DNA of 64,000 nt from Lethocerus indicus. Its lineage: Eukaryota > Arthropoda > Insecta > Hemiptera > Belostomatidae. The notes under the pieces were generated by a model. It was not told the origin of the DNA, ran no database searches, and worked only from the letters and a program-made list of their open reading frames with translations. Positions 10,830-23,035 of this stretch are shown here, piece by piece. The DNA lies in contig JACDQD010000001.1 in NCBI GenBank assembly GCA_019843655.1, positions 47,798,443 to 47,862,442 on the forward strand, read 5' to 3'. The translations under genes were made by a program, and so were the position numbers. How positions within the stretch are numbered: position 1 is the stretch's first letter; each line of letters opens with the position of its first letter.

Positions 10830-13500
10830 AAAAAAGGCTCAAGAAAGGCCGTCAACCTCCCGGGACGGCAACGCCGAGAGACGAAGCGGCAACGGAAAAT
10901 CCAGAGAAAATTTCGACGACCCGCTTTAAGGGAAATAGCCGCCTATTAGTACCAGACGGGGAGAAAATATGTGCCGAGGACCGATAATTAATTTCGGTCC
11001 TTAATATGGGCAGGAAGCGTAACTCTGTTCGGATTGTACGTTATGTGGGAACGGGTCTTCCGGAGGTTACCCCCCCCCTCTAATTCCCATTTAACCGCCA
11101 CACTCTTCCCCTGTCCTCAATTCCGAATTACCGTTCGGACGAATTACACTTCGTCGAAAATCCGTGACGATATTCCGCCGGGCTCTTCCGAACTGAAGCG
11201 GAAATGATCCGTACCGAAAATGGCGATTTTTCAACCAGCGAAACGGTGACGCCAATTCGCGTTTGCGGTTCCTAGGGATTTTAACAGTGGGCATCTTGTG
11301 AAAATGTCTTCGCGAAGGGGTACGGGAGTACGGGGAGGGGTACCTCTCAAAACCGAACGCGGTAAAGTACTTCTTCGTATTATTACTTCAATGCTACATC
11401 GTCTAAATTTATACCAAATATAGTATTAAGCGTTATATTTACTAAGCGCGAAACTATTTATTGCAATCTGACTTTCCTCGGCGGTATAGTATATATAATA
11501 TTGAAGGTTAGATTTTTTTAGCCATAAGCCGAGAAACCGACAGATTCACCACGCGTCCAGGTTTCCTTAAGCTATGGTACCAACTTCTCGCCATTGACGG
11601 TAATGATGGAGGGAGGCAGTTAGGCGTGCCGAGTTGGCAACAGTGACAGCCGTATGACGGCCGAGACGCATGCTGAATTACTGACGCAACGACACCGACG
11701 ATGGCGGAAAGCTGAAACCGGTTTAGTTTTATGAATGCGCGAGTACTCCCGCGCGAACCCCCGAAAGAAATACATTTAATTACTGGGGGTTTTTTTAGTA
11801 CTGTAGTACATGCACACGCTACTTTGTTAGTTTCCATAAATAAGATGTGTATGCAAAAGTCGTTTTATTGAAGATATCCCAGTATCGTAAGTGCAATTAG
11901 TAATAGTGAAATTAATTAATAAGACAAAATTACCACCACCACCTCCGGTAGTCCTACTCCCCCTTCCACCCCTCCTGAGTCAGTTTTGGTCATCGCTTTT
12001 GGAAATGGAAAAACCATAGATTCGTAACGAAGTCTAGCGATACGACATTGTTCCGAAATTTGAATTTATTTTATCCTGAGTCGGCGACGTCATCGCTCGT
12101 GCGATTAACTCCGCCGGAGGAGAAAAATCGGACGAGCGATAACGAGGAATTTCTTCACCGCCCAAGCGAATCTCCTTTTATTTCGTACCGTAATTGTCCT
12201 AATAGTGTGAGAACCCAGTGGCGTAAGTCGAGAGTGTAGGGGGAACAGCGGTGAGAACCGAGTTCGAGTTTTCGTACTCGACGTCTATAGCATACACAAG
12301 GAAAAAGAGTCGAGTGAAGGGCATTCCAGATTAAAAAAATAAAATTTAAATCAATCAATACAATTTATTAAGTACAAAGTTCGAAAACACAAAAAAATAC
12401 TACGACACATAACAATCACATTCATATAATAAAATAGAGACTTACTTCTAAACCGAATCCTGCCGCGGACATAGTCTAGTTTCTCTTCGCAGTGGTAGTT
12501 TCCGTTAAAGAATTTCGAAACCCGGTTTCCTACTGACTGGATGGCATCGGCCCCTCGAGAGCAGGTGCCCTGTGCACCTGACTGGAAAGCAGGTGCCGTA
12601 CGGGGTCCTGAAGGAAGTCATCACGTATAAAAACGAAAAAGAAAAACTGAATAAAGACCGGTGCTGCCGAGACGTGTACCAGTCCGAGAACGTCCGAGTC
12701 ACGATTTCCAGTTGCACCTCCCTAAACTAGATTCCCTAAACTAAATTCGAGACCGCTGACACGAAGAACGAGCGAGGTAACATTTCAGACTTCCGTTTAT
12801 TTATTAACGACCTTTACAGAACGCATTTAACTAATTTGCCTACGGATTTAAAATTATAGCAGAACTCCGGGGCAAAGAGGGACTGGGGTCTCGCCAAAAC
12901 ATAAGTAGGATCGAAGTCACCTTTCCCCTTCGAAACTAAAGTTTTTTACCCGATTAAAATCGAGTTGAGGGACGGCGGCGAAAAAAATACCGTTAATGAC
13001 TGGCGGACACGCGTGACGTTTGTCCCATTCGAATCTCGAGCCAGTTCTAACGCGCCTACGAAAATGACTGTAATTTACGGCAATACGCGCGGTTCCCATT
13101 ATAACCTTGGGGGCCTAAAAGTCGGCAACTGATCAGCACTTTTTGCGAAGTCTTTTACAAGTCGCGCAGAATTTCGGGCTTACGCGAGCTAAAGCGCATT
13201 GAAACCGGTTAATTGTTCCACGCGACCGGAGGTCGTTTCCCGTCCCGATACAAAAAAACCGATCGCAATTGCAACGATGTAGGTTTCCGCGTACGCAGAT
13301 ATTCGGTTATTTACTGTTTCGATCTACCGCGGTTGCACTATCGAGGAGCCGTATCGGGAGTTTTATCGCCTATTACCCGGATAGAAGTGTCCCTCCCAAA
13401 TACGGAAAATAGGAGAGAAATCCCAATTTAGGAAGGAAGAGCGCTAAAGGCGTTACGGTATTACCGGGTTAGTTAATAGCGCCTGGCACTATTTTTCTTA
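10830..13500. other. Unannotated stretch
   Basis: CpG-frequent sequence with short chance open frames only. A C-run lies at about 11,070. A weak hammerhead-like relic (CGTCAATGGCGAGAAG on the minus strand) is at about 11,575-11,610. Nothing else recognised. Confidence 0.4.
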
Positions 13501-14193
13501 TTCCTCTCTAATCCAAGAGCAATGAAATCCCGTGTGCGGAAGCGAGGGGGGCTTTAGAAATAAAAAACGCGAACTTCCGAAACCGGTAGAGCCCGATAGG
13601 AACGCGCGTCGGATATATCGGGCCCTTTTCCCGTCGGTTCGAAAAAGAAAAAAACTACTCGGGAAAAAAGGAGCCGACCCGACGGCGGGACGGGAGCGGG
13701 AAGTCCCACGTTACGGTTCTTGCGCAACCTCCCGACTACGCCACTCCGAGGGTACCAGCGGGCTTCCGACCGCTAAACCGACCAGGATAATCGTACTGGA
13801 AAAAGCGCCGAAGCCGAAAAGGAAAAGTCTCCAGGATATTTTCTTCAACCTTCCCCAAAGAGCGGCTTCGGGGCCGGCGGTAGTGGGGGCATCGAATCGT
13901 AAGTCGAGAATATGAACGTGAGAAGGTCGGGGCCGCGTCCCTGGTACACGGCCAGTCGGATCTACCACGGGCGACCCGGCGACCAGTTCTCCCATTTCTA
14001 AATTAAGGCTCCGAATATCCACTATACGTTATAACGGGGAAATAGTACGTACAAGTGGAGCCGGGCCGCGATGAGTGAGGGGGGGGGTCGGGTCTGAAAC
14101 CGAACTCCAGTTAACGCGTCGCACTGGAACGTAATACGTGCAAAGTGGAGGACGGCGAACGAGGCGGTTGTGCGATTCTCGGTCACCGAGTAT

Positions 14194-14251
14194 GGCACTG
14201 GAGAACCACGGGGAGAACGGTACGACGGACCCCGTGAATTCTTTCAGTGCC
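14194..14251. repeat. Strong foldback: GGCACTG…CAGTGCC with inner CACGGGG…CCCCGTG
   Basis: Two nested perfect 7-bp stems: GGCACTG (14,194) with CAGTGCC (14,245) and CACGGGG (14,207) with CCCCGTG (14,230). Related in its right end to the hairpin at 7563-7618. Confidence 0.6.
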
Positions 14252-14264
14252 ATTGGCGGGGACC

Positions 14265-14335
14265 GAGGGTGGCGGGTGGCGGGTGGCGGGTGTTGGGTGG
14301 CGGGCGGCGAGCGGCGGTCGGCGGCGACGGAAGGC
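14265..14335 (+). repeat. GGTGGCGG array, G-quadruplex-capable
   Basis: Repeated GGGTGGC / GGCGGC units over about 70 bp give many runs of 2-3 G. It could fold as a G-quadruplex on the plus strand; inference from sequence only. Confidence 0.5.
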
Positions 14336-14827
14336 CGTGGCGGCTGTGGAGGGACGAAGCTGAGCCCGAGGAGGTTTGAGCACGACTGAGAGTCCGGCCC
14401 CGGGGCCCGGGCCTCGGAGAGAGGGCCCGCCCCTCCACTCGTCCCGCTCCGCTGGTTACGCTCTCCACTAAAAAGTCCGTTTTGCCACGGATTAACGAAA
14501 CGTAACGTTTCCATGGAAAGGGGAAGGGGGCGTCTAGCACCGACCCCCTTACTCGATTCTAAACAGAATAATTCCTCGGTCCTTCCCATCTTCCGTCGTT
14601 AGACCAGTTTCCGCTACTGTCCACGGGGACGCCCAGTCCGCGTATCGCGTATTTTATCTGCGGGCGGGATGTCTCCGCGGGCGACGGACGTACCCGATCG
14701 AACGAGCGAAGACGGAAGATCGCGAGAAGCCGGGTATTCACGGACGGACGAAAGGTTGTTCCTGAATACCAGTTAACGCGCTGGTCTGCGGTACCAAAAC
14801 GTTCTCGTTCTTCCACCTCCTTTCCCC

Positions 14828-14863
14828 GGATCCGTTTCGGCCCCGCGCCGTCTTCAGTAGCTC
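14828..14863 (-). ncRNA. Hammerhead-like motif
   Basis: The minus strand reads GCTA, CTGAAGA, CGGC-GCGG-GGCC, GAAAC, GGATC. The CUGANGA core, a GC-rich stem II and the GAAAC box are intact; the cleavage triplet and stem I 3' strand are altered. Confidence 0.4.
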
Positions 14864-15010
14864 TTTTTATCTGTAGGGCTGAAAGTCATTCTGGCATATA
14901 GTGAGGCGTCCTGTATGTGCGGTCACTTCGCTTTTACCTCGCAGTTTGTTTCGCCCGTCGCGTATACATACGTTCCCGAACACCGGTTAGGAAACTAGCA
15001 TGGAATTCGG

Positions 15011-15011
15011 T

Positions 15012-15076
<65 letters not shown>
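15011..15076. repeat. (CA)n-(TA)n compound microsatellite
   Basis: About 15 bp of CA followed by about 50 bp of TA. Confidence 0.95.
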
Positions 15077-15078
<2 letters not shown>

Positions 15079-15169
15079 CGACAAACGAAACGCTCTCCGT
15101 GGCACCAGTGAAGTATGGCCCGCGAGTGTCCCGCGTACCGGAGTGACTCGCCGTCATACCGACGGATAT

Positions 15170-15207
15170 GGCTACCGAAGATGGCGAACGGCCGAATCCG
15201 TTCTAGC
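15170..15207 (+). ncRNA. Hammerhead-like motif with complete stem I
   Basis: Reads GCTA, CCGAAGA, TGGC-GAACG-GCC, GAATC, CGTTC, TAGC. The outer GCTA/TAGC can pair as stem I and GGC/GCC as stem II. Against the hammerhead consensus it has point changes in CUGANGA (U to C), GAAAC (A to U) and GUC (to UUC), so it is probably inactive. Confidence 0.4.
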
Positions 15208-15319
15208 GAAGGAGCGAACTGGCGAGAGGAATCGGAAGGTCGAGGAAACGGACGGAATTCTTCGGTTCTTCCGTTTCGCCAGACCGGTTTCGCTACTCCC
15301 ACGGTAGGTCGATGAGTCA

Positions 15320-15384
15320 CCTGTCTGGCACTTAGAGCGCAATATTTGATGGAGTATTCTGTCTCAATAAACAGTGCCGACAGG
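15320..15384. repeat. Foldback with CCTGTCTGGCACT / AGTGCCGACAGG arms
   Basis: Reverse-complement arms differing by one indel, loop of about 40 bp. Shares the GGCACT/AGTGCC core with the foldbacks at 7563 and 14,194. Confidence 0.45.
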
Positions 15385-16600
15385 ACAGCGGCAACCGGCG
15401 CTAACGATCGAAGACGGATAATCGCGAGAGTCACCTGGCATTCCCGACGAACGGTTATTCCGGAATAACTCCGATTTGAATTTAGATACTTCTTTGACTG
15501 CACCATTTCTGTCTCTTACCGTCGTCAGTTATTCAGCGAGCTTACTTTCTAAACTCCGCACTTTGGGATTCTATGCCGTCTACAGTAACGAGTTTATTTC
15601 GAACCCTCGGCAACCCATCGAACGAAAAATGAATGTTGGATTCATAAACTAAATTTTAACCCTGTTACATTTTTCCTCTTGAGAATCAGAAGGCGGGACG
15701 GAGTGGTACCGCTTTCGGGCCCTTGCCTGAATACCCGTCAAGATCGGAAATTATGGCAATTTATAGTCGTTAGACAGTTCCGGTTTTAATTCGATGAATG
15801 CTGACCCTTCGATCTTGTTAGATTGAGCTACCGTATCGAATCAATATTTAAGATTAGCTATATTCCTATATTACTATGTGCCAAATACTATATATCGAGT
15901 TCTATGGTATTGTGCTATGTATTCAGGAGACTATAAGGACGTTAAAATCCCCAACTATTGTAGCAACACCATAAATGGGAGAACATTACACATTTGGGCC
16001 GAATACGTATGCTTTTAAATTATAGTTTTATAATATAAATAACAGACCTTTATGGCAGTTTCGATAACATTTCCGTAGTAGTCTTCTGGTCCGTAAAAAC
16101 ACGTATTTATATTATTAGCATGTAACATCTTTATTGCCAATGCAAACCAATTTTACTGTGACAAATTTTATGGTTAAGTTAAACGGATTCGACTTACCGG
16201 TAAGATAGAGATGAAAACTGTTTGCTTATAATTCGGAACTGTCGTAAGACTCGCATTATTTACTCGGGATCTAAAGAACTTGAAGAACATAAGATCCGAA
16301 AGCTGTACATTTGTATGTTTTCGCAGCATGTTTTTTGACCGGGACATGACCTACTCCAAAGCTTAGGGGGAAATTCGCTACTCCTAGATGCAAGGCGAAA
16401 GTGGATCATCGGGCCCATACAAGTCATACCGTGTTCAATGTCGCTTCTACCGCAATATACCGACGATTCTTTCAGCTACTTGAGCGGAGAATTTACACTC
16501 TGAAGTGAATCGCTTAAATCGAACCGGCGAAGGGAACGCTTTTCCCTATAAGTATAAGCAATACGAACAGGAGAGCGATGTCGGCTTCTAGCAACCGGTA
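15385..16600. other. Unannotated stretch
   Basis: No gene or clear repeat seen. Confidence 0.4.
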
Positions 16601-16634
16601 CTACTGTCAGTGGCGAGAAACCGATTCAGGTCGG
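16601..16634 (+). ncRNA. Degenerate hammerhead-like motif
   Basis: Reads CTACTGTCAGTGGCGAG, then AAACCGATTCAGGTC. The CTACTG start, GGCGA loop and final GGTC are kept; the core is damaged. Confidence 0.28.
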
Positions 16635-17208
16635 AAAATCATGAGTAGTAACACTTCAGATTTAACCGTGGTTCCGACCTCGTCGAAGTAATGGAAGTTA
16701 TAAAATGTTTTCAGAGGGGAATGCGCGATAAATAAACGTCCGGAATGACGAATGACCTTCTTAAATCGGTTTCAAGTTCTACATTATAGACCGGCGAAGG
16801 ACACGCCCAACGTGCGATATAAGGAGAAATATTAGTTTTATCGAGATCTCACGGCTTCCGTTTCGAATCTATTTCCCGCAGATTTTTTGTCGAGTTATTT
16901 TCTAAATAACCGGTTTTCGGTACTGTCGAAAGTTTAATACTTAGAGGGCATTGTCGTTTCATTCGCAACGGGTGCGTTGGGGAACCCGTTTCCTGTTACC
17001 GGAGACTTTAACTCCTCGCGGCGTCAGAACGAGGAGGTCTTTTCAGTTTATATCTTAACACTAACCTGAGCGTTTAAGCGTTATTTTCACATAATCTTCA
17101 AACTTTTGTCAGAATCCACAGTCCGAAGAATAGCAAAAAAGTGGGTATTTCTTGTAGGAGTAATAGTAAGATCGTTTTCTCTTTCTTTCTTGTTAAATCA
17201 ACCTACAG

Positions 17209-17442
17209 CCTGGGGGCTAATAGACCCAGGAGACAGGACTGGGATACATCCCAGGACTTCACCGAGTATATATAGGACGTTTAACAACTAGGGGCTACAA
17301 CATTCGGAAGACAGGACTGGGTAAGGTCACGTGACTCCACTGAGTACACATATGACATATAACGCCTGGGGGCTAGTACACTCCAAAGATAGGACTGGGA
17401 TATGTTACGTAACTTCACCGAGTATATATAGGACATTTCTTT
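17209..17442 (+). repeat. Three tandem ~78-bp repeats
   Basis: Units begin at 17,209, 17,288 and 17,365. Each has CTGGGGGCTA, a GGACTGGG box and a GAGTATATATAGGAC-like end (the middle unit reads GAGTACACATATGAC). Short open frames through them are periodic artefacts. The TATATA motif recurs once per unit. Confidence 0.85.
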
Positions 17443-17623
17443 TTTATATGTCTCGCTTATCCCGATAAAGAAACTACTAGTGATGGCACTTTTCAATCAA
17501 AGATTGCAGAGTTATAACGTCGGTGTTGTGTAGTACAAATTCAACTCCAATCTCAAAGGAGAGATTACCTACACTAGGTTTACGGATTTCGGTTATTTAG
17601 GTTCGCATTTATTTACCACTGAC

Positions 17624-17627
<4 letters not shown>

Positions 17628-17659
<32 letters not shown>
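17628..17659. repeat. (TA)n microsatellite
   Basis: About 32 bp of TA, followed directly by a fragment of repeat family R4 (17,665-17,745). Confidence 0.95.
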
Positions 17660-17662
<3 letters not shown>

Positions 17663-17664
17663 TT

Positions 17665-17745
17665 CAAAACTTTTGTAATTTTGAAGTTCTCCACGCGGTA
17701 TACTACGGTATGCGTACATCAGACGCATCAGAAATGTCCCGAAAC
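17665..17745 (+). repeat. Repeat family R4, fragment
   Basis: Carries TTTTGTAATTTTGAAGTTCT and CACGCGGTATAC, matching the R4 units at 54.0 and 54.9 kb. Confidence 0.55.
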
Positions 17746-18450
17746 CTAGTGTTAAGGGAGGAAAATTCTTCTTGTTACTAACATCTTCGAATGGTAAACC
17801 GTTTCGGCAATATTTTTAGGTCCGTTAGAATTTCGTTAAAAGTTTTCTCGATTCCCAGTATCGCAGCAGCGGCGGAGGAACGACCAACCGCTCGGGGGAC
17901 ATTGAGAAAGGAGTTCTCCAGAAAGAACTCCAGAGCCTACAAAGAACTAAAGCCCCGGGTATCAAGTACTCTATTCCGGCGTAAAACTGAACGCGAGGCG
18001 AGAACTGAGGCGAGGGCTTCGACCTTAATGCGGCGATCAACTTAGGCCAGGGCGGGGAATCGAGCGGCCCCGAACCCCTTCAACTAAAGACCGATTCGGT
18101 GAGCGGGTGGAAAAATAAGGTTATATTTTTGGTGAATATCGTGCCTAGGGCCGGGGTTTCAGCAGTGAAAAGCTTTGCGCCGGCGGTGTACAATTCCGCT
18201 AGAGAGCTCTCGACCCCCCTCGAAAATGCTCTAGGAAAGTCCGTTGACCCGGGGGGCGACCACCGCTCGCCGCTACGCTCCAGAGTTTAGGCCTTTCGGG
18301 GCCGCTACCATAAAACTCGGAAGCGCCGGGGGATAAAACTTTTGAAGATCTACGTTAACAATGCGAACCTACCCCCTGTCCGTCGACGATTAACGCCCTA
18401 CTGAGCCCTCGGAGCCCTTGGAAAACCAAAAAGAAAACCGGCGCTCCGAG
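17746..18450. other. Unannotated stretch
   Basis: GC-richer sequence with overlapping chance frames on both strands. Nothing recognised. Confidence 0.4.
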
Positions 18451-18810
18451 ATAGTTTCTCACCCTTTTAAACATGGATAAATACAAATAGATACTACACA
18501 AGTAAAGTAGTTTGTTCCCAAACCGCTCTATTCCGTTATAACAGTTTAAATGCCCGGAATGGCGAAGCTGAGATCCAAGATTATGAATATAGTCCTCATA
18601 AACGATATTGTTTTCTGCAACGAATTTCACACCTTCCAAATATCGGTAAATACGTACCAACATTCGTATTAGATAGTATACTTGGTAGAATTTGGTTTTG
18701 GTGGAGTCAATAGAGGTCCGGTTCTATTGCACATACTCTCAAATACAAAGCGGTATAGTAGGTATACCGGAAAAGTAATCGAACGGATAAATAAATAACG
18801 CCATTTTTAT
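18450..18810 (+). repeat. Repeat family R5, copy 1
   Basis: Shares several blocks with 20,335-20,605: GGAATGGC, GAGATCCAAGATT, AGTCCTCATAA, TTTCTGCAACGAATTTCAC, CTCAAATACAAAGCGGT and GATAAATAAATAACGCC. A shorter related piece lies at about 19,190-19,300. No coding identified. Confidence 0.65.
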
Positions 18811-18868
18811 TTCTTATTTAAATATAGGCCGGGAGGCGGGAATTTCCACCCCCATAATTTTGGATCCG

Positions 18869-18898
18869 AGACCGGTTTCGGCATTCCGCCATTGTAAT
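18869..18898 (-). ncRNA. Half hammerhead-like motif
   Basis: The minus strand reads GGCGGAATGCC, GAAAC, CGGTCT: stem II, GAAAC box and GGTC cleavage site look perfect, but CTGAAGA is replaced by TACAAT. Confidence 0.33.
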
Positions 18899-19610
18899 AA
18901 GAAATAATATCGTGGACGTTGTATTGCGGATTTATAATCTCTTGAAATGAAGTGATGAGTTAAAAATTGAGGAAATAAATACTAGGGAACCCCGTTTCAA
19001 TGCAACTGCTGTATATTTCTGAATAGCTTTTGTGTTCTAAGGCCTCTCGGGGCCACTGGGAAAACCGGGGGCGGAATCCCCAGTTCTTTTAAAGGTCATA
19101 GAGATTTTAAAAAGATTAAAGAATATAGATCTTAAGATTTTAAAGATATCCTTTAAACACGGCGGAATCGAATCCCCCCCTGGCAGAATTATGAATTAGA
19201 CTTGAGCCTTGGAAGTTTTACCGATTAATGTGCGGTTCTATGACCGACAGTTTCAAACACAAAGTGGTGAAGCTCCCATACACAGTGGGTTTTATTTTTA
19301 TTACCACTACGTCAAGTACGCGACTGTGTACTTCTGGATACCTTTTGGATGTAAACCACCGGATTGAAAACCCGCGAACGGAAGACCCCTGCATAAAATT
19401 CTTTCAAAACAGATGAATCGAACCCCCGCCACCATCGATCGATCAATTTACGAAGTACTCACTTACATAGTGAACATATACAGAAAGTTTATTTTTCTGT
19501 GAATGTACATAGTAAACCGTAAACAGTGTCTTTTATAGATCGAATGTTTATCACGGGAAAAATGGTTAAGTTTGTTGATACCTGTTATTTCGTCTGCGAG
19601 GGAACACCTT

Positions 19611-19679
19611 AGTTTTCTCGATCTTCTGTCACATCTGGTCTTTCGCTGTAGCGAGAGGAGACAGAAGAACGAAAACACT
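19611..19679. repeat. Foldback repeat R1
   Basis: Arms CTTCTGTC (19,623) and GACAGAAG (19,660) extend imperfectly outward (AGTTTTC / GAAAACACT) and enclose GGTCTTTCGC and GCGAGAGGA. Same design as R1 foldbacks at 24,541 and 30,130. Confidence 0.5.
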
Positions 19680-20334
19680 GAGGTAAGATTTTAATGAATA
19701 TGATTTGAATGGCTAAATCACAATCCACTACTGATATCGCCTAACCACACTATCGGTTTTTCATATATAGATATACGTTCTGCATTCGATATTTCCTATC
19801 CGTCATTTTGCCATATATATCACCATGAGAAATACACGTGGGCGGTATATCGATATACAATGGATCGGTTGTTAAGGAGTTAGGTGAAACCGTATATTGT
19901 TAATTTACCGATTCTTTGGATTCCCCTTGGATATGAGGTCCTCAGTTCAATTTTAATCTTCCGAAGCGAGGGAATTTTTCCTTCTTGCCTGTCAACTCTG
20001 ACCTTACAATATAGTTGAATTTAAAGAGCAAAAATGGGAAGGGCAAATTAAAGTACTTTTATTTAAAGTTATTTTTATAAAACTGCCACATCGAGTTTGC
20101 CCTCGTCTGTTTTATAGTTTAATGTGATTTGAAGAAGCCAAAAGATTAGACAATAATAACGTGAAAAAAATATTAGCATATTATTAAATATTAAAATATT
20201 TAATTAATTTTTTGGTGTTGGAGGGGAAACTCAACGGTGTAATTGGGAGTCGAAAAATGTGGAATTGAAAATGTATAAACACTTACCGTAATTTCGTGTG
20301 TGAATGCACTACCGAACTTTACCTCTTTCAGTCT

Positions 20335-20605
20335 TCAAGTGTCAATTCATTCGTTTAGAATGGAATGGCAAAACCGAGGTCCAAGATTTTGAGCATAATC
20401 CTCATAACCGGCATTGTTTCCTGCAACAAATTTTACCCTTTTTAAACATCGATAAATACAAATAAATCTAGACATTAGATAATATCGGTTTTGGTAGTCT
20501 GTTCCGAACTAAAGTGCGGTTCTTAGGCTGACACACTCAAATCCAAAGCGGTGAGTGCCAATGTATAAGTTTACTGGGTAAGTAATTGATAAATAAATAA
20601 CGCCA
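20335..20605 (+). repeat. Repeat family R5, copy 2
   Basis: Diverged direct copy of 18,450-18,810. Confidence 0.65.
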
Positions 20606-20609
20606 AAAA

Positions 20610-22800
20610 AAACGCGAAAGAAATACTAGGATTCTCCGTTTCTCTGTGACTGTGATATACTGGTAGTAGTTACCTCTATGCTTTATTTTAAATGTTTTAT
20701 TGCCTCAAATGTATAATATCCAATCAGCGACATTGACGCTATAGTAGCACTGATAACAAATAGAGCGTAATGGAGCACACTGGCTTTTTTTAAACGTTTT
20801 TATTTGTCCAGTGTGTCTAAGTCGCGTGGCCACTTTCTTTTAAGCCGTCAGCAAGGAACTTTTGGGATGTCAAGAGTTAGTTGGGTTTGGACCGTAGGAT
20901 TAGGACGGCGTGTAATTCGGTACTGTTTAGTAGCTTTAAACGCGAAAACAGAGGTAAAAATCTTTGTTGCTTTCCCGTTCTTCAAAGCTTCCGAGCTTTA
21001 AACACAAACAGCTGACCGAATGAGCTATTAATTTCCCTCGTCTGGTGAAAGTTTCGCTCTCAAACTGTACGAGGTGGGAAATCTTTTTTTTAACGAAGAG
21101 TTTATAATTCGAAGACATTCCCGACGTGGATTCAAACAAGGCCCGTGTTTCGTTTCATCGCTGACCATAATGAAAACAGGCCCCTTCGTTTTCATTCCTA
21201 TTTTTCCACTTGTAATTAAATATGCTGCCATCGGGGAGCGGGTTTTCATCATCGGAAACGTCGGCCGGAGGCGCCAGCAACAAGGGGGTTTGGCAATGTT
21301 AATGTTTCCCAACGTCGGGTGCAAAGAACTCGGGGGACTCGGTTGCAACGTTTCTAACGAAATCTCGAGAGTTTGGCCAAAACGGGAATCTTAATCAGGC
21401 TTCCTATCTCTTATAACGTTGTAGATAATTTACAGTTCTTCCATCTTTAAGACAGGCTACTATGTATGCCGGTGGCAGTAGTACGATAAATATAGATTTA
21501 ACGAAATATATAATTCATTTAATTATGCAAATATATCAATGCTCGAAACATGCGGTATAAGTTTTGATTAGTGAGCCTTTTTAACTTTTAACCCGTTTAA
21601 CTCAAAACTTTTTTTACCAAAGATAACCGTGTTCTCATAACCGGGCGTTATTATTATTTTCAATGTGGCTTCGATTTTAATCCTGTTAAATGGAATAAAG
21701 CGACCAGAGAATCTGATGTTATAGGCGGTGGTTATGGAGAGCAATCCTTTCCTCTCTATGTCCGAGCGGTAACGGCCCGGCAATAATGGACGTTTCCCAA
21801 GGGCGGGAGCATTGCCCGCAAGATGGGATAGTTTTCCTATGGGACTTAGCGGCCGGCCATCCCGAAGAAACAACCGAGACCCAGCCTCCCTATTCTTACC
21901 GAGCTAACCTTAAACCGAGCTAAACCAGGTTAGTGTTACTAATTTATTATATTCCTCGTAAGGCAGCCCACGGCGTGAGCAACGTGCACTATTACCGCTG
22001 CTCATTCATTTATCTATAATCGCCTCGAGAGTTTTACACCGAAGAGACCGACAAATTTAATTCGAGACCTCACTTTGATGCTATTTTTGCGCAGTTTACC
22101 CAAAGCATAAACCGATCTAATGCAGGTCATTATTTCTTATTTGTTATCCTCCTTTTAAGGCGGCTATTCTAACATAGACTATTATCGCTGTTCATTTATT
22201 TACCTTTAATCGACTAGACCGAAGTGATACTGTGTCCATCGTCAGTGGTGATAATGTAACTGTTATTTAATTCGTGGCCCAACTTTGATGCTATTTCTTG
22301 CCGAATTATTTGAAAATAATAGATAAGGAATAATTAAAAAATAAATAAATTTACATTTGAATCGTCAACACCGCGTCCATGTCCGGGGTTCGATCTCCGG
22401 CAGCGAACCGACTTTTTATTCTTTTCAATCCCCGAACATTTTTAAATACCTCCGCTTGTACATAATTAAATGAAATTTAAAAATCCATCTCGGCTAAAAG
22501 GTGTTCGGCATCAAAAAATATAACCAGTGGCAATCCAAGCTGCAAATTTGAATGGACCGAAAAAGAAATGCCCATCAAATTAAACACACTCTGTTTAATT
22601 CAGTTCGCAGATTATGAGCTCCCAAAATAACCGTTTTATAATAAACAATAGTTAAAGTACTTGAAATCGAATTTCGACAGGCCGATAAGAAGCCAAAAAT
22701 ACAGTATCAACAGAACAAAAGAAATAATTAAAAATCGAAATGTATCTAGCCATTTTGCGCTCATTTTTTAGGTCTGATTTGGTTTACTTTCTGTTTTTAG
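20610..22800. other. Unannotated stretch
   Basis: Contains a short fragment of family R2 at about 21,045-21,075 (GGTGAAAGTTTCGCTCTCAA). Two 106-residue frames overlap on opposite strands near 21.0-21.4 kb; neither shows a known domain. Confidence 0.4.
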
Positions 22801-22804
22801 TTAA

Positions 22805-23035
22805 GGCTATTTGGGTAGGATCTAATAGGGAATAGATTTATTCTAAATCCTTTAAAAGATCCTTTGTTAATATCCCTTTTTATTTATAATTATATTAAGG
22901 CCAGCTAGCATAACTCCACAAGCGCTCTGCATAAAATCCGCTTATACCATTTTGTATTACAGCTTATAAGACTTTTTAGTGTTGTATTGAGAGAGAAAAA
23001 TACGCTTAAACACGAAAGGAGAAATCACCTGTCGA
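22805..23035 (+). repeat. Repeat family R6, copy 1
   Basis: Shared core: ATAAAATCCGCTTATACC … GTATTACAGCTTATAAG … GAGAAAAAT. Other copies at 33,395-33,570 and 34,983-35,200, all in the same orientation. Confidence 0.7.

Larger units (their letters stand above)
13500..14870. other. GC-rich, CpG-rich block
   Basis: The most GC-rich stretch of the left half, with open frames in several frames on both strands as expected from composition alone (for example 13,532-13,915 plus and 14,029-14,589 minus). None has a recognisable domain or plausible exon structure. It contains G-runs, a GGTGGCGG array and a strong foldback. Confidence 0.5.

Noticed and set aside
13532..14589. Open frames of 127 and 186 codons in the GC-rich block
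   Set aside because: Long frames occur in several frames and both strands at once, as GC-rich DNA lacks stops; composition is Arg/Pro/Ser-rich and no domain is visible.
17209..17442. CRISPR-like array
   Set aside because: Units are contiguous tandem repeats without unique spacers, in eukaryotic DNA.
21028..21394. Overlapping 106-codon frames on both strands
   Set aside because: No recognisable domain, and one end lies in an R2 fragment; not enough to call a gene.
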